Assembly: GCA_028701715.1 (NCBI GenBank) | Contig: JAQVQF010000007.1 | Location: 1-22,936 of the forward strand | Direction of reading: 5' to 3' | DNA: 22,936 nucleotides | DNA from: Eubacteriales bacterium | GTDB taxonomy: Bacteria; Bacillota; Clostridia; Oscillospirales; CAG-382 | Shown here: piece after piece, positions 15,091-22,936 of the stretch | Layout: each line of letters opens with the position of its first letter | Position numbering within the stretch: position 1 is the first letter of the stretch | The notes under the pieces: generated by a model | Told to the model about the DNA's origin: nothing | Databases searched by the model: none | The model's input: the letters and a program-made list of their open reading frames with translations, nothing else | Position numbers and translations under genes: made by a program

Positions 15091-16182
15091 CTTCCCGAAT
15101 GCAGCCTTATCGACATCAGGGGAGATCAGAGAACGGAAAACGGCAAAATCATATCACGGCAATTAAAAAACGCGCTTGAAAAAACCGTTGAAAACGGAGG
15201 CCAGGCGATTCTCTTCGTCAATCGCAGGGGCTACAATACTCATCTGTCATGTATGAAATGCGGTTATGTGTTCACCTGTCCCAACTGCTCGGTATCCCTT
15301 ACATATCACACCTGCGGCGGCGAGAATAATTTTTATACGGGCGGTAAAAAAAACAAGCTGGTCTGCCATTATTGCGGTTTTATCTTAAATAAGCCCGAAA
15401 AATGCGATCTTTGCGAAAGCCTGCATATCGGTTACCACGGATACGGCACGCAAAAGCTTCAGGAAGAGCTGGAAGAAGACTTCTCCGGTATGGAATGTAT
15501 CCGAATGGATGCGGACACAACAAGCGAAAAGCATTCCCACGAGGAAATAATATCCTCCTTCAGGGAGGGCAAATACGACGTGCTGTTCGGCACTCAGATG
15601 GTGGCAAAGGGGCTTGATTTCCCCAATGTGGAGCTTGTGGGGGTGATATCCGCGGATTCCTCATTATATATGAACGACTTCAGAGCGGGTGAAAGGACAT
15701 TTTCACTTTTTACTCAGCTTGCGGGACGAAGCGGACGCGGAGATAAAAAGGGTACGGCGCTGTTTCAAACGGCGAATCCCGATAACGAGATTTTAAAGCT
15801 TTCGCTAACTCAGGATTATGAAAAATTTTATAAAAGCGAAATAGTGCTTCGGAAAGCGGTGCTTTTCCCGCCCTTTTGCGATATCGCGGTGTTTACCTTT
15901 TCGGCGGAAACCGAATCGGACGCCAATTCGGCGGCGGAGGCCATGAGCGGACTTATCGGTAAAATACATACCGAAAAATATTCCGACCTTCCCATGGTTA
16001 AATTGGGACCCTACCGCGAGGGAATATTCCGCCTGCGCAACAAATACCGCCAAAGGGTTATAATAAAGTACAAGGATAAAGCGGCGTCGAGAAAATTTCT
16101 TGCGGAATGCTTTGAAACGATAAACGGCAAAATCCCCAAAACGGTAAAAGCAGAGGTGGATGTAAATCCGCCGATTATATAA
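15091..16182 (+). CDS. PriA C-terminal fragment (zinc domain and helicase lobe 2)
   Basis: The open frame after the amber codon has no ATG, GTG or TTG close to the stop; the first ATG is at 15253, inside the zinc domain and without a well-placed ribosome binding site, so efficient restart looks unlikely. It contains VNRRGY, eight zinc-type cysteines with a longer loop between the second and third pairs than usual, motifs V and VI and the C-terminal domain (MVKLGPYREGIFRLRNKYRQ). It ends TAA and is followed by def after 13 bases. Confidence 0.7.
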   Translation, partial: LPECSLIDIRGDQRTENGKIISRQLKNALEKTVENGGQAILFVNRRGYNTHLSCMKCGYVFTCPNCSVSLTYHTCGGENNFYTGGKKNKLVCHYCGFILNKPEKCDLCESLHIGYHGYGTQKLQEELEEDFSGMECIRMDADTTSEKHSHEEIISSFREGKYDVLFGTQMVAKGLDFPNVELVGVISADSSLYMNDFRAGERTFSLFTQLAGRSGRGDKKGTALFQTANPDNEILKLSLTQDYEKFYKSEIVLRKAVLFPPFCDIAVFTFSAETESDANSAAEAMSGLIGKIHTEKYSDLPMVKLGPYREGIFRLRNKYRQRVIIKYKDKAASRKFLAECFETINGKIPKTVKAEVDVNPPII

Positions 16183-16195
16183 AAGGAGTAGATAT

Positions 16196-16669
16196 ATGGC
16201 GCTTTTAAACATAATAAAAGAGGATAAGGATGTTTTAAACGCTTTAAGAAAGAAAAGCCGTACGGTGGAGGAAATAACGCCCCGCATAAACACGCTTATC
16301 GACGATATGAAAGAAACGCTTAAAGTTTCCGGCGGTATCGGACTTGCTGCTCCGCAGGTGGGAATCCTCCGCAGGGTGGTCATAGTCGATGACGGCGAAG
16401 AAATTCTTGAATTGATTAATCCGGAAATAATCTCCGCCGAAGGCGAACAGGACGGTATCGAGGCCTGCCTGTCGCTGCCGGGCAAGTGGGGAATGGTAAA
16501 ACGCCCCTTGAACGTAACGGTCAAGGCGCTTGACCGAACGGGGGAAGTGCGGACATATACCGGCACCGGGCTTGTAGGACGTTGCTTTTGTCATGAAATT
16601 GACCATCTCAACGGCATACTCTATACGGATTTGGCATCCAGGATGCTGGATCCCGATGAATTGGAATAA
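16196..16669 (+). CDS. def: Peptide deformylase
   Basis: The 157-residue metalloenzyme removes the formyl group from new N-termini. All three motifs are present: GIGLAAPQVG, EACLSLPG (Ala in place of the common Gly of EGCLS) and HEIDHLNG with the two metal-binding His and catalytic Glu. AAAGGAG precedes the ATG. The pairing with fmt directly downstream, which adds the formyl group, is the classical arrangement. Confidence 0.96.
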   Translation: MALLNIIKEDKDVLNALRKKSRTVEEITPRINTLIDDMKETLKVSGGIGLAAPQVGILRRVVIVDDGEEILELINPEIISAEGEQDGIEACLSLPGKWGMVKRPLNVTVKALDRTGEVRTYTGTGLVGRCFCHEIDHLNGILYTDLASRMLDPDELE

Positions 16670-16692
16670 TTATAAAAGGATAAAGCGGGTAA

Positions 16693-17604
16693 ATGAGGAT
16701 AGTATTTTTCGGAACTCCCGAAATCGCACAGGGTTGTTTGGAAGAACTGCTTGACGGCGGTTATAATGTCGTTTGCGTGGTTACCAGAGCCGATAAACCC
16801 AAGGGTAGAGGCTATAAAACCGAATATTCTCCGGTTAAAAAGCTGGCGCTCGAAAGAGGAATAGAAACATTTCAGCCTGTAAGCCTGAGAAATGAGGAAG
16901 CCCGCGTCCGTCTTTCGGAAAACAGCGCGGATATATTCATAACCTGCGCTTACGGCAGGATTTTTCCGTCTGAAATACTTGCAATTCCTCCGATGGGATG
17001 CGTAAACGTACACGCGTCGCTGCTCCCCGCTTATCGCGGAGCGTCCCCGATAAACCGCACGATAATGAACGGTGAAAAAACGGGCGGCGTCACCATTATG
17101 TATATGGACGAGGGTATTGATACGGGAGATATGATACTGAAAAGATCCATGGAAATACCCGATGACATGGATTTCGGCGGTTATTACGAAGCCTTGACCG
17201 ATCTTGGAAGAAAAGCACTGCGCGAATTTTTTGTTCTTGCCGAAAAAGGTATCATAAACCGCGAAAAGCAGGATGATACGGCGGCAACCTATGCGCCCAA
17301 GGTGGAAAAGGAAGAAACGCCGCTCGATTTTAGCGATACCGCCGAGCATATATACAATAAAATCCGCGGGCTTTGCCCCGTACCCTGCGCACATATGATG
17401 CTTGCGGGTAAAAGGTGTAAAATATACAAAGCCGTAAGAGGAAAGCTCTGCGATAATATTATTCCGGGTACGATATTAAAGGCCGATAAAAACGGAATAG
17501 AGATAGCCTGCGGGGATAATAGTATTATAATAACCGAGCTTCAGCCCGATGGAAAAGCCAAAATGACGGCTGCGGCATTTACGGCGGGCAATAAGGTGTT
17601 ATAA
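16693..17604 (+). CDS. fmt: Methionyl-tRNA formyltransferase
   Basis: The 303-residue protein has an N-terminal Rossmann-type formyltransferase domain with FFGTPEIA, catalytic N105 and H107 in NVHASLLPAYRGASP, and D143 in GIDTGDM. A C-terminal domain (about 205-300) contacts initiator tRNA. It transfers formyl from 10-formyl-THF to Met-tRNA-fMet. It lies 23 bases after def and has normal length. Confidence 0.96.
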   Translation: MRIVFFGTPEIAQGCLEELLDGGYNVVCVVTRADKPKGRGYKTEYSPVKKLALERGIETFQPVSLRNEEARVRLSENSADIFITCAYGRIFPSEILAIPPMGCVNVHASLLPAYRGASPINRTIMNGEKTGGVTIMYMDEGIDTGDMILKRSMEIPDDMDFGGYYEALTDLGRKALREFFVLAEKGIINREKQDDTAATYAPKVEKEETPLDFSDTAEHIYNKIRGLCPVPCAHMMLAGKRCKIYKAVRGKLCDNIIPGTILKADKNGIEIACGDNSIIITELQPDGKAKMTAAAFTAGNKVL

Positions 17605-17643
17605 AATTACCCGTAAACGTAAAACACGGAAAGGATTGTTATT

Positions 17644-18354
17644 ATGTTTTTTGATATGACTTATGTTTATTTTGTGATCCCCGCCATGCTTGTCGCATTG
17701 TGGGCGCAGATAAGGGTGAAATCAACGTATTCCAAATATTCAAAAGTATTCAATTCAAGGGGTATAACCGGAGCCGATGCCGCAAGACGCGTGCTTGACG
17801 CCAACGGATTGTCATATATACGCATTGAACGCGTTGCCGGTGAGCTTACCGACCATTACGATCCCAAGGAGGATGTGATAAGGCTGTCCGAAGGCGTGTA
17901 CGGCTCGGCCTCGGCCGCCGCTGTGGGAATCGCCTGTCACGAAGCGGGTCACGCGGTTCAGCACGCCTGCGAATATTTGCCCGCGAAAATAAGATCGGCT
18001 ATTGTCCCGGCGACAAAAATAGGATCGACGCTTTCGATGATACTGCTGCCCGTGGGTATAATTCTTGCCGCTTTGGGCTATTATTACGCCGTTTCCATCG
18101 CATATATAGGTCTTATCGGCTACGGAGTCTGCGCTCTTTTTCAGGTTGTTACACTCCCGACCGAATTCAACGCTTCCTCGAGAGCGATGGCGGCCATAAA
18201 CCAAACGGAGCTGTTAACGCAGGATGAGCAAAAAGGCGCCCGCAAGGTGCTTTCCGCCGCCGCGCTCACCTATGTCGCGGCACTGTTCGTTTCAATAATG
18301 ACCATACTTCGTTTTCTTATTATAATTTCAAGCGTCAGCGGCAGGAGAAGATAA
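17644..18354 (+). CDS. Membrane zinc metallopeptidase, YugP-like
   Basis: The 236-residue protein has an N-terminal membrane span (about 5-22), the zincin motif HEAGH (99-103) and a further acidic ligand candidate in TEFNASSRA, then two or three hydrophobic helices (about 125-175 and 205-230). It belongs to the YugP-type neutral zinc metallopeptidase family (COG2738), probably a membrane-embedded protease of unknown substrate. GAAAGGA precedes the ATG. Its TAA overlaps the rsmB ATG by one base, so expression is coupled to rRNA methylation genes; this neighbourhood is common in Clostridia. Confidence 0.88.
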   Translation: MFFDMTYVYFVIPAMLVALWAQIRVKSTYSKYSKVFNSRGITGADAARRVLDANGLSYIRIERVAGELTDHYDPKEDVIRLSEGVYGSASAAAVGIACHEAGHAVQHACEYLPAKIRSAIVPATKIGSTLSMILLPVGIILAALGYYYAVSIAYIGLIGYGVCALFQVVTLPTEFNASSRAMAAINQTELLTQDEQKGARKVLSAAALTYVAALFVSIMTILRFLIIISSVSGRRR

Positions 18355-19631
18355 TGGATTCACCCCGTCTTGCCGCGGCAAAAACCTTGATAAAGGTTGT
18401 CAGGGATAACGCTTATTCCAATATAGAGCTTTCGAATTCGCAAGCGATAAACGGCGAAAACAAAGCGGACAGGTCGCTTTACGCGGCGATAGTCAGAACG
18501 GCGCTCGAACGCAGGAACACAATCGATTATATAGTATCGATGTTCGCACGCAGAGAACCCGATATTATTGTTAAATGCCTGCTTTATACGGGGATTTCAC
18601 AGCTGCTGTATATGGACAGGATACCCGATTCCGCCTGCTGCGACGAAACCGTTAAGGCGGCAAAGCTGCTTGCCGATTCCAAAAGAGCCGGTTTCGTCAA
18701 CGGTGTGCTGCGCAATGTCTGTCGGGAACGCGCAAAAATTGAAAAAGCGGTATTTTCCGCCGATGACAGCGTGAAATACTCAATGGATAAAAGCATCTGC
18801 TCGCTTATAAGGAATCAATACGGTCAGATAGCGGAGGAAATATTTCAAGCTTCCTTTAAAAGACAGGACCTTTGCGTCAGGGTTAACACTCTGAAAAACG
18901 ATATGGCTTCACTCGCCGGCGTTTTTGAAGAAAACGGTGTCATATGCGGGGTCAGAGAGGGCTTGCTTTATGTAATCGAAGGACGCGATAAAGCCGTGGC
19001 GCTTGCCGAAACGGGATTGTTTTATATTCAGGGAGCGCCTTCCCAATACGCGGTAAGCCTTTTGAACGCAAAACCCGGCATGACGATTGTCGATGCGTGC
19101 ACCTGTCCCGGCGGAAAAATTTTAGGCGCGGCGCTGGATATGCAAAACCGCGGCAGAGCGGCAGCGTTCGACATACACGCCAACAAGCTGCCGCTTATAA
19201 TAAAAACAGCGGAAAAGCTCGGCGTAACCGTTATCGAAACCGCCGTGCGCGATTCCCGCATTCCCGCTCCTGAGCTGAAGGACGCCGCCGACGCGGTAAT
19301 ATGCGACGTTCCCTGCTCCTCGTTGGGCGTAATCGCATCCAAGCCCGAAATCAGATATAAGGATATTTCCGATCTGAAGGCGTTATATAAAACTCAGGAG
19401 GAAATACTCGATGCGTCGTCGTCATATGTAAAACGCGGCGGTACGCTGGTATATTCCACCTGTACGATAAATAAAGCTGAAAACGAAGCTCAGGTAAAGC
19501 TTTTCCTTGAAAAGCATAAGGATTTTATACTTGATAAGGAAAAAGCGTTCATTACGGATACGGAAAGCGGTTGCTTTGAGGGCTTTTACGCGGCGTGTTT
19601 TGTACGCGGCGTATCTTATGAGGATGCTTAA
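18354..19631 (+). CDS. rsmB: 16S rRNA (cytosine-967-C5) methyltransferase
   Basis: The 425-residue protein has an N-terminal NusB-like RNA-binding domain (about 1-140) and a SAM-dependent methyltransferase domain. The SAM motif is DACTCPGGK (247-255), slightly unlike the usual DxCAAPGGK. Cys321 in DVPCSSLGV and Cys370 in YSTCT are the two catalytic cysteines of m5C methyltransferases. It methylates C967 of 16S rRNA (E. coli numbering). It overlaps the genes on both sides by one base. Confidence 0.93.
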   Translation: MDSPRLAAAKTLIKVVRDNAYSNIELSNSQAINGENKADRSLYAAIVRTALERRNTIDYIVSMFARREPDIIVKCLLYTGISQLLYMDRIPDSACCDETVKAAKLLADSKRAGFVNGVLRNVCRERAKIEKAVFSADDSVKYSMDKSICSLIRNQYGQIAEEIFQASFKRQDLCVRVNTLKNDMASLAGVFEENGVICGVREGLLYVIEGRDKAVALAETGLFYIQGAPSQYAVSLLNAKPGMTIVDACTCPGGKILGAALDMQNRGRAAAFDIHANKLPLIIKTAEKLGVTVIETAVRDSRIPAPELKDAADAVICDVPCSSLGVIASKPEIRYKDISDLKALYKTQEEILDASSSYVKRGGTLVYSTCTINKAENEAQVKLFLEKHKDFILDKEKAFITDTESGCFEGFYAACFVRGVSYEDA

Positions 19632-20653
19632 TGATTGACATAATGTCCTACACCGAGGAGGAATGCGTCGCTTATGCCGTTGCCAAGGGAGAAAGCGGTT
19701 ACCGCGGAAAGCAGCTTTTCGGCTGGTTTAGAAAAGGGATAACATCGTTTGACGAAATGAAAAACATCCCACGCGGATTATGCGATATAATTAAAAACGA
19801 ATGCCTTCTCGCAGGCTGTGCAGCGGTTAAAACACAAATCTCATCCGACGGCACGCGGAAATACCTATTCCGTCTTCACGACGGTGAAATGATAGAAAGC
19901 GTTTTTATGAAATACATACACGGCAATACCGTGTGCGTATCCACTCAGGCGGGCTGCCGTATGGGCTGCGTTTTCTGCGCGTCGACGATAAACGGGCTGA
20001 AACGCAATCTTTATCCTTCCGAAATGCTGTCACAGATAACCGAAATACAAAAGGATACCGGCGAGCGTGTTTCCAACGTAGTGCTTATGGGCATGGGTGA
20101 GCCGCTGGATAATTACGAAAACGTAATTAAATTTCTTCGCTTGCTCAACTGCGAAAAAGGGTTGAATATCGGTTACCGTCATGTTTCGCTTTCCACCTGC
20201 GGGCTTACGGATAAAATGGAACGGCTCGCGGACGAGGGACTTCCCGTAACGCTTTCGGTTTCGCTCCACGCTCCCAACGGCAATGCCAGAAAGCAGCTGA
20301 TGCCGATAGCGAACAAATACGGCTATGACGAGCTTCTCAAAACCTGTGTTGAATATGAAAAAAAGACAAAACGAAGGGTTTCGTTTGAATATGCGTTAAT
20401 ATCGGGCGTCAACGACAGGCAAACCGACGCTCACGAGCTCGGCAAAAGGCTTAAAGGCACCCTATGCCATGTCAATTTGATTCCGTTAAACCAAACGGAA
20501 AGAAAAGTTTACAAAAGCAGTGAAAAAAGTCATATAGAAACGTTTACAAATATACTGGAAAGCTATAAAATAACTGTTACGGTACGCAGAAGCTTAGGCG
20601 GCGATATTTCCGCGGCCTGCGGTCAGCTGAAAGCGGAAACCGCCGACGGTTGA
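19631..20653 (+). CDS. rlmN: Dual-specificity 23S rRNA/tRNA adenine-C2 methyltransferase
   Basis: The 340-residue radical-SAM enzyme has the CxxxCxxC cluster at C109, C113 and C116, GMGEPLDNY, and the C-terminal catalytic Cys (C330, in ISAACGQL). It methylates C2 of A2503 in 23S rRNA and A37 of some tRNAs, affecting accuracy and antibiotic binding at the peptidyl transferase centre. Its ATG overlaps the rsmB stop. No Cfr-type features were seen; it fits housekeeping RlmN. Confidence 0.96.
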   Translation: MIDIMSYTEEECVAYAVAKGESGYRGKQLFGWFRKGITSFDEMKNIPRGLCDIIKNECLLAGCAAVKTQISSDGTRKYLFRLHDGEMIESVFMKYIHGNTVCVSTQAGCRMGCVFCASTINGLKRNLYPSEMLSQITEIQKDTGERVSNVVLMGMGEPLDNYENVIKFLRLLNCEKGLNIGYRHVSLSTCGLTDKMERLADEGLPVTLSVSLHAPNGNARKQLMPIANKYGYDELLKTCVEYEKKTKRRVSFEYALISGVNDRQTDAHELGKRLKGTLCHVNLIPLNQTERKVYKSSEKSHIETFTNILESYKITVTVRRSLGGDISAACGQLKAETADG

Positions 20654-20689
20654 GATTTCCGGTATGGGGCTGGTGTGGGGGACGACAGC

Positions 20690-21436
20690 ATGAAATGCTT
20701 CGGCAGGACAGACAAGGGCATTAAAAGAAAAACAAATCAGGATTTCTTCCGTATCTTTTCGTCCAAACGCTATCATGCGGCGGTGGTATGCGACGGTATG
20801 GGCGGGGCAAAGGGCGGAAGCACCGCAAGCCGAGTGGCGGTAGCGGCCTTTATGAAAACCTTGAGAGCTTCGCTTGCCGAACGAGAGCTTGAACGCATGA
20901 CGAGCGGAGATTTTGAAAGAGTTCTTATAAACGCGCTTTCCGCCGCCAACACCGCGGTTTATGAAAAGGCCGGCACCGGCGAATCGTTGGAGGGAATGGG
21001 CACAACCCTTGTGGCATTTTTATACGCCGCGGGTAAAACCCTTGTTGTAAATACCGGTGATTCCCGTCTGTACGCATCCAAGGGCGGAAAAATCGAACAG
21101 ATAACCAAAGACCATTCATTTGTACAGTACCTTGTAGATACCGGCATCATCACTCAGTCCGAAGCCGAAAATCATCCGCAGAAAAATATAATTCTGAAGG
21201 TGGTAGGCGTTAACGAGCATGCGGAATGCGATGTATATACTGTTTCGGATTACGACAATCTGCTGCTTTGTACCGACGGACTTTCAAACATGATAAGCTG
21301 CGATGAAATATCAAGCATACTCACCGGGGACCTTGACTGCGAAACAAAGGTCGGAATACTTATTGATCTTGCCAACGAAAGAGGCGGATTTGACAATATT
21401 ACGGCGGTCATTTTTCAAAGGAAGGATGAAATATAG
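20690..21436 (+). CDS. stp: PP2C-family Ser/Thr protein phosphatase (Stp/PrpC)
   Basis: This 248-residue PPM phosphatase has the metal-binding motifs VVCDGMGG, NTGDSRLY, CTDGLSNM and GGFDNITAVIF and no membrane segment. It reverses phosphorylation by the adjacent PASTA kinase. The ATG at 20690 (MKCFGRTDKG) is preferred to a GTG at 20675 since GGGGGA precedes it and homologues begin similarly. It ends with TAG, then TCA and the prkC ATG in the same frame. Confidence 0.95.
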   Translation: MKCFGRTDKGIKRKTNQDFFRIFSSKRYHAAVVCDGMGGAKGGSTASRVAVAAFMKTLRASLAERELERMTSGDFERVLINALSAANTAVYEKAGTGESLEGMGTTLVAFLYAAGKTLVVNTGDSRLYASKGGKIEQITKDHSFVQYLVDTGIITQSEAENHPQKNIILKVVGVNEHAECDVYTVSDYDNLLLCTDGLSNMISCDEISSILTGDLDCETKVGILIDLANERGGFDNITAVIFQRKDEI

Positions 21437-21439
21437 TCA

Positions 21440-22936
21440 ATGGATAAATATCAGGCATTTATCGGGAAAATTCTCGACGGCAGATACCGAATACTTGAGC
21501 TTGTGGGCGTAGGCGGCATGGCTTTCGTTCTGAAGGCCGAAGATCTCGTTATGAACAGAACGGTCGCCATAAAAATATTAAACGACAGATACAACGGAGA
21601 CGAGCAGGCCGAAAAACGGTTTATCAACGAATCCAAGGCTGTCGCCATGCTTTCAAGCAAAAATATCGTAAGCGTATATGACGTCGCCATTTATCCCGAT
21701 ATTAAGTATATCGTCATGGAATACCTTGACGGCATAACTCTCAGGGAATATATGGACAATAAAAAGGTCCTGCCGTGGAAGGAAGCGTGTGTTTATACGC
21801 TTCAGATAATCCACGCCCTTGAGCACGCGCACGGCAAGAACGTCATCCACCGCGACATAAAGCCGCAGAATATAATCCTGTTGAAAAGCGGAGAGGTTAA
21901 GGTTACCGATTTCGGCATAGCCAAGATTCCGGACATGGCGGACATAACACTGACCGACAAAGCTATCGGTACGGTGTATTATATATCGCCGGAGCAGGCA
22001 AGCGGTAAGGAAACCGGCTTCGCTTCCGATATTTATTCGGTGGGCGTCATGCTTTACGAAATGGTAACCGGTGAACTTCCGTTCACCGCGGATTCCCCCG
22101 TCACCATTGCCATGATGCAGATAAACGACACTCCTAAAAACCCTTCCGAAATTGATCCGGAAATTCCGGGCGGCGTATCGCAGATAATATTAAAAGCCAT
22201 GTCCAAGCAGCCCGAGAACAGATTTAAGGATGTTCATTCCATGCTGAAAGCGGTGGATTATGTCATCAAAAATCCCGACGTGGTTTTTTCCGATGAAAAC
22301 GAAAACACCGAAAAAATTTCGGATGAGTTATCGGACGAGCTGGCGGACGATGAGATATCCGGCAAGGGTTCGGATAAAGTAAATATAAACATGATAGCCA
22401 CCGGAGATATAGGCGATTATGTGGTAAATATAAGCGAAAACTCCAAAACGGAGCAGCCCAAGCCCGATAAAACACAGCTGAAAGCCGAAAGAAAAAGGAA
22501 AAGAAAGCTCCGCCGCAGGGAAAGGCCGAGCCATTCCATTTTCCCCGTTATAACCGGAGTGTTTTTTGCGTTTATGATTGTCGCCTTCGCGATGGCGGGG
22601 TATTTTGCGATAAAATGGGTGCCGTCTTTATTTGAAACGGAAAAGCCCAGCGACTTTTTCGTCCGCGACCTTACCGATTTGAAATATACCACCGACCTGC
22701 GCAACGAGCTTGAGCAACAGGGTTATATTATCGAGATAGCCGAGGTATACCGGCAGGGTCTCGGGTTTAACGTAATTGTTGACCAGGACCCCGCGATGGG
22801 AAACATACGTACCTCCGACGGCAAATGCCGTATTAAAATTTCGGTAAACAAATATCCCGACAACCTGACCGTTCCCGACGTTAAATATATGACCGCATCC
22901 GAAGCGGAAAAAATACTCAAACAGTATAATCTGTAT
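21440..22936 (+). CDS. prkC: PASTA-domain Ser/Thr kinase PrkC/IreK, partial (3' end outside window)
   Basis: The frame is open for 499 codons to the right edge. The kinase domain (about 1-275) has the glycine loop GVGGMAFV, Lys45 in VAIK, Glu64, HRDIKPQN with Asp139, DFG with Asp157, and GTVYYISPEQ in the activation segment. A long acidic then very basic juxtamembrane region (about 280-365) leads to one membrane span (about 367-391). Outside the cell lie one full PASTA domain (about 405-470) and the start of a second (LTVPDVKYMTASEAEK). Such kinases sense muropeptides or lipid II and control cell-wall growth, dormancy exit and beta-lactam tolerance. Stp is the partner phosphatase; IreB, encoded at 1497-1754, is a known substrate in Enterococcus. 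Confidence 0.96.
   Translation, partial: MDKYQAFIGKILDGRYRILELVGVGGMAFVLKAEDLVMNRTVAIKILNDRYNGDEQAEKRFINESKAVAMLSSKNIVSVYDVAIYPDIKYIVMEYLDGITLREYMDNKKVLPWKEACVYTLQIIHALEHAHGKNVIHRDIKPQNIILLKSGEVKVTDFGIAKIPDMADITLTDKAIGTVYYISPEQASGKETGFASDIYSVGVMLYEMVTGELPFTADSPVTIAMMQINDTPKNPSEIDPEIPGGVSQIILKAMSKQPENRFKDVHSMLKAVDYVIKNPDVVFSDENENTEKISDELSDELADDEISGKGSDKVNINMIATGDIGDYVVNISENSKTEQPKPDKTQLKAERKRKRKLRRRERPSHSIFPVITGVFFAFMIVAFAMAGYFAIKWVPSLFETEKPSDFFVRDLTDLKYTTDLRNELEQQGYIIEIAEVYRQGLGFNVIVDQDPAMGNIRTSDGKCRIKISVNKYPDNLTVPDVKYMTASEAEKILKQYNLY

Larger units (their letters stand above)
13702..16182 (+). pseudogene. priA: Primosomal helicase PriA interrupted by an in-frame amber codon
   Basis: Read as one frame of 826 codons (close to Bacillus PriA), the gene is complete apart from TAG at codon 463. 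In order: 3'-end-binding domain (1-105), winged helix, Walker A GITGSGKT (302-309), DEEQ box (398-401), SATPS motif III (434-438), the amber codon, then VNRRGY, the cysteine-rich zinc domain, GTQMVAKGLDFP (motif V) and QLAGRSGRGDKKG (motif VI). Both halves read as conserved PriA. Motifs of both RecA lobes are needed for the ATPase, so neither fragment should be an active helicase. PriA restarts collapsed forks by loading DnaB. Explanations are a recent null mutation, amber suppression, or a sequence error. The family usually has A-x-LPE here, and CAG, AAG or GAG is one base from TAG. Confidence 0.9.

Noticed and set aside
15091..15253. Translational restart giving a functional two-part PriA
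   Set aside because: No start codon lies near the stop; the first ATG is inside the zinc domain with no good ribosome binding site, and helicase motifs from both lobes are needed in one active site.
13702..16182. Genome-wide reassignment of TAG to an amino acid
   Set aside because: rpoD, dgt and stp end at their normal C-termini with TAG, and no other gene in the window has an internal TAG.
15805..16566. Minus-strand open frame of 253 codons across priA and def
   Set aside because: It spans the priA-def boundary antisense and has no recognisable domain or ribosome binding site.
16621..17394. Minus-strand open frame of 257 codons
   Set aside because: It is antisense to fmt, whose catalytic N-H-D motifs are intact; the antisense product is Arg/Tyr/Phe-rich and looks like a shadow.
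1..22936. CRISPR arrays, tRNA or rRNA genes, insertion sequences, prophage or toxin-antitoxin genes
   Set aside because: No direct-repeat arrays, transposase motifs, terminal repeats with target duplication, or tRNA-like cloverleafs were seen in the few non-coding gaps.

Overview
The window looks like chromosomal housekeeping DNA from a low-to-mid GC Gram-positive bacterium of the class Clostridia, probably a gut-type Oscillospirales relative. The evidence is the gene content (IreB, RemA, a PASTA kinase with its Stp phosphatase, a DUF5685 protein, a clostridial J-domain protein) and the gene order yicC-remA-gmk-rpoZ-priA-def-fmt-Zn peptidase-rsmB-rlmN-stp-prkC. No phage, IS element, CRISPR array, rRNA or tRNA was seen. 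Shine-Dalgarno sites are mostly AAAGGA- or AGGAG-like. Of the 22 gene ends visible, about 15 use TAA, 4 TGA and 3 TAG (rpoD, dgt, stp).

The left arm (about 242-9277) is read on the minus strand. In transcription order it holds dgt, dnaG, rpoD, pheS, pheT, then ireB, a small unknown gene and a PhnP-type metallo-beta-lactamase-fold hydrolase. It couples dNTP control, primase, the main sigma factor and phenylalanyl-tRNA synthetase. A good sigma-A promoter restarts transcription in front of ireB. A GC-rich hairpin at 168-192 probably ends the unit.

An AT-rich divergent region (9278-9592) separates the arms and carries a near-consensus plus-strand promoter (TTGAAA, 17 bp, extended TGCTATAAT). The right arm is one long, tightly packed plus-strand run: DUF5685 protein, J-domain/TPR protein, six-helix membrane protein, yicC, remA, gmk, rpoZ, priA, def, fmt, Zn peptidase, rsmB, rlmN, stp and prkC. 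The prkC gene runs off the right edge in frame. Themes are nucleotide supply, RNA polymerase assembly, replication restart, formyl-methionine handling, rRNA/tRNA methylation and Ser/Thr-kinase signalling.

The most unusual feature is priA. It is intact in sequence from end to end except for one in-frame amber codon (15088-15090) between the two helicase lobes. TAG ends other genes here at their normal C-termini, so a general recoding of TAG is unlikely. Two of the three TAG-terminated genes (dgt and stp) lie in the same frame as the next gene with no other stop between them, so any amber suppression would make Dgt-DnaG and Stp-PrkC fusions. A second idea is that the DUF5685 protein carries two Asp-rich motifs reminiscent of squalene/phytoene synthases. 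The two ends of the window also hold both sides of a known pathway: the kinase/phosphatase pair on the right and the kinase substrate IreB on the left.
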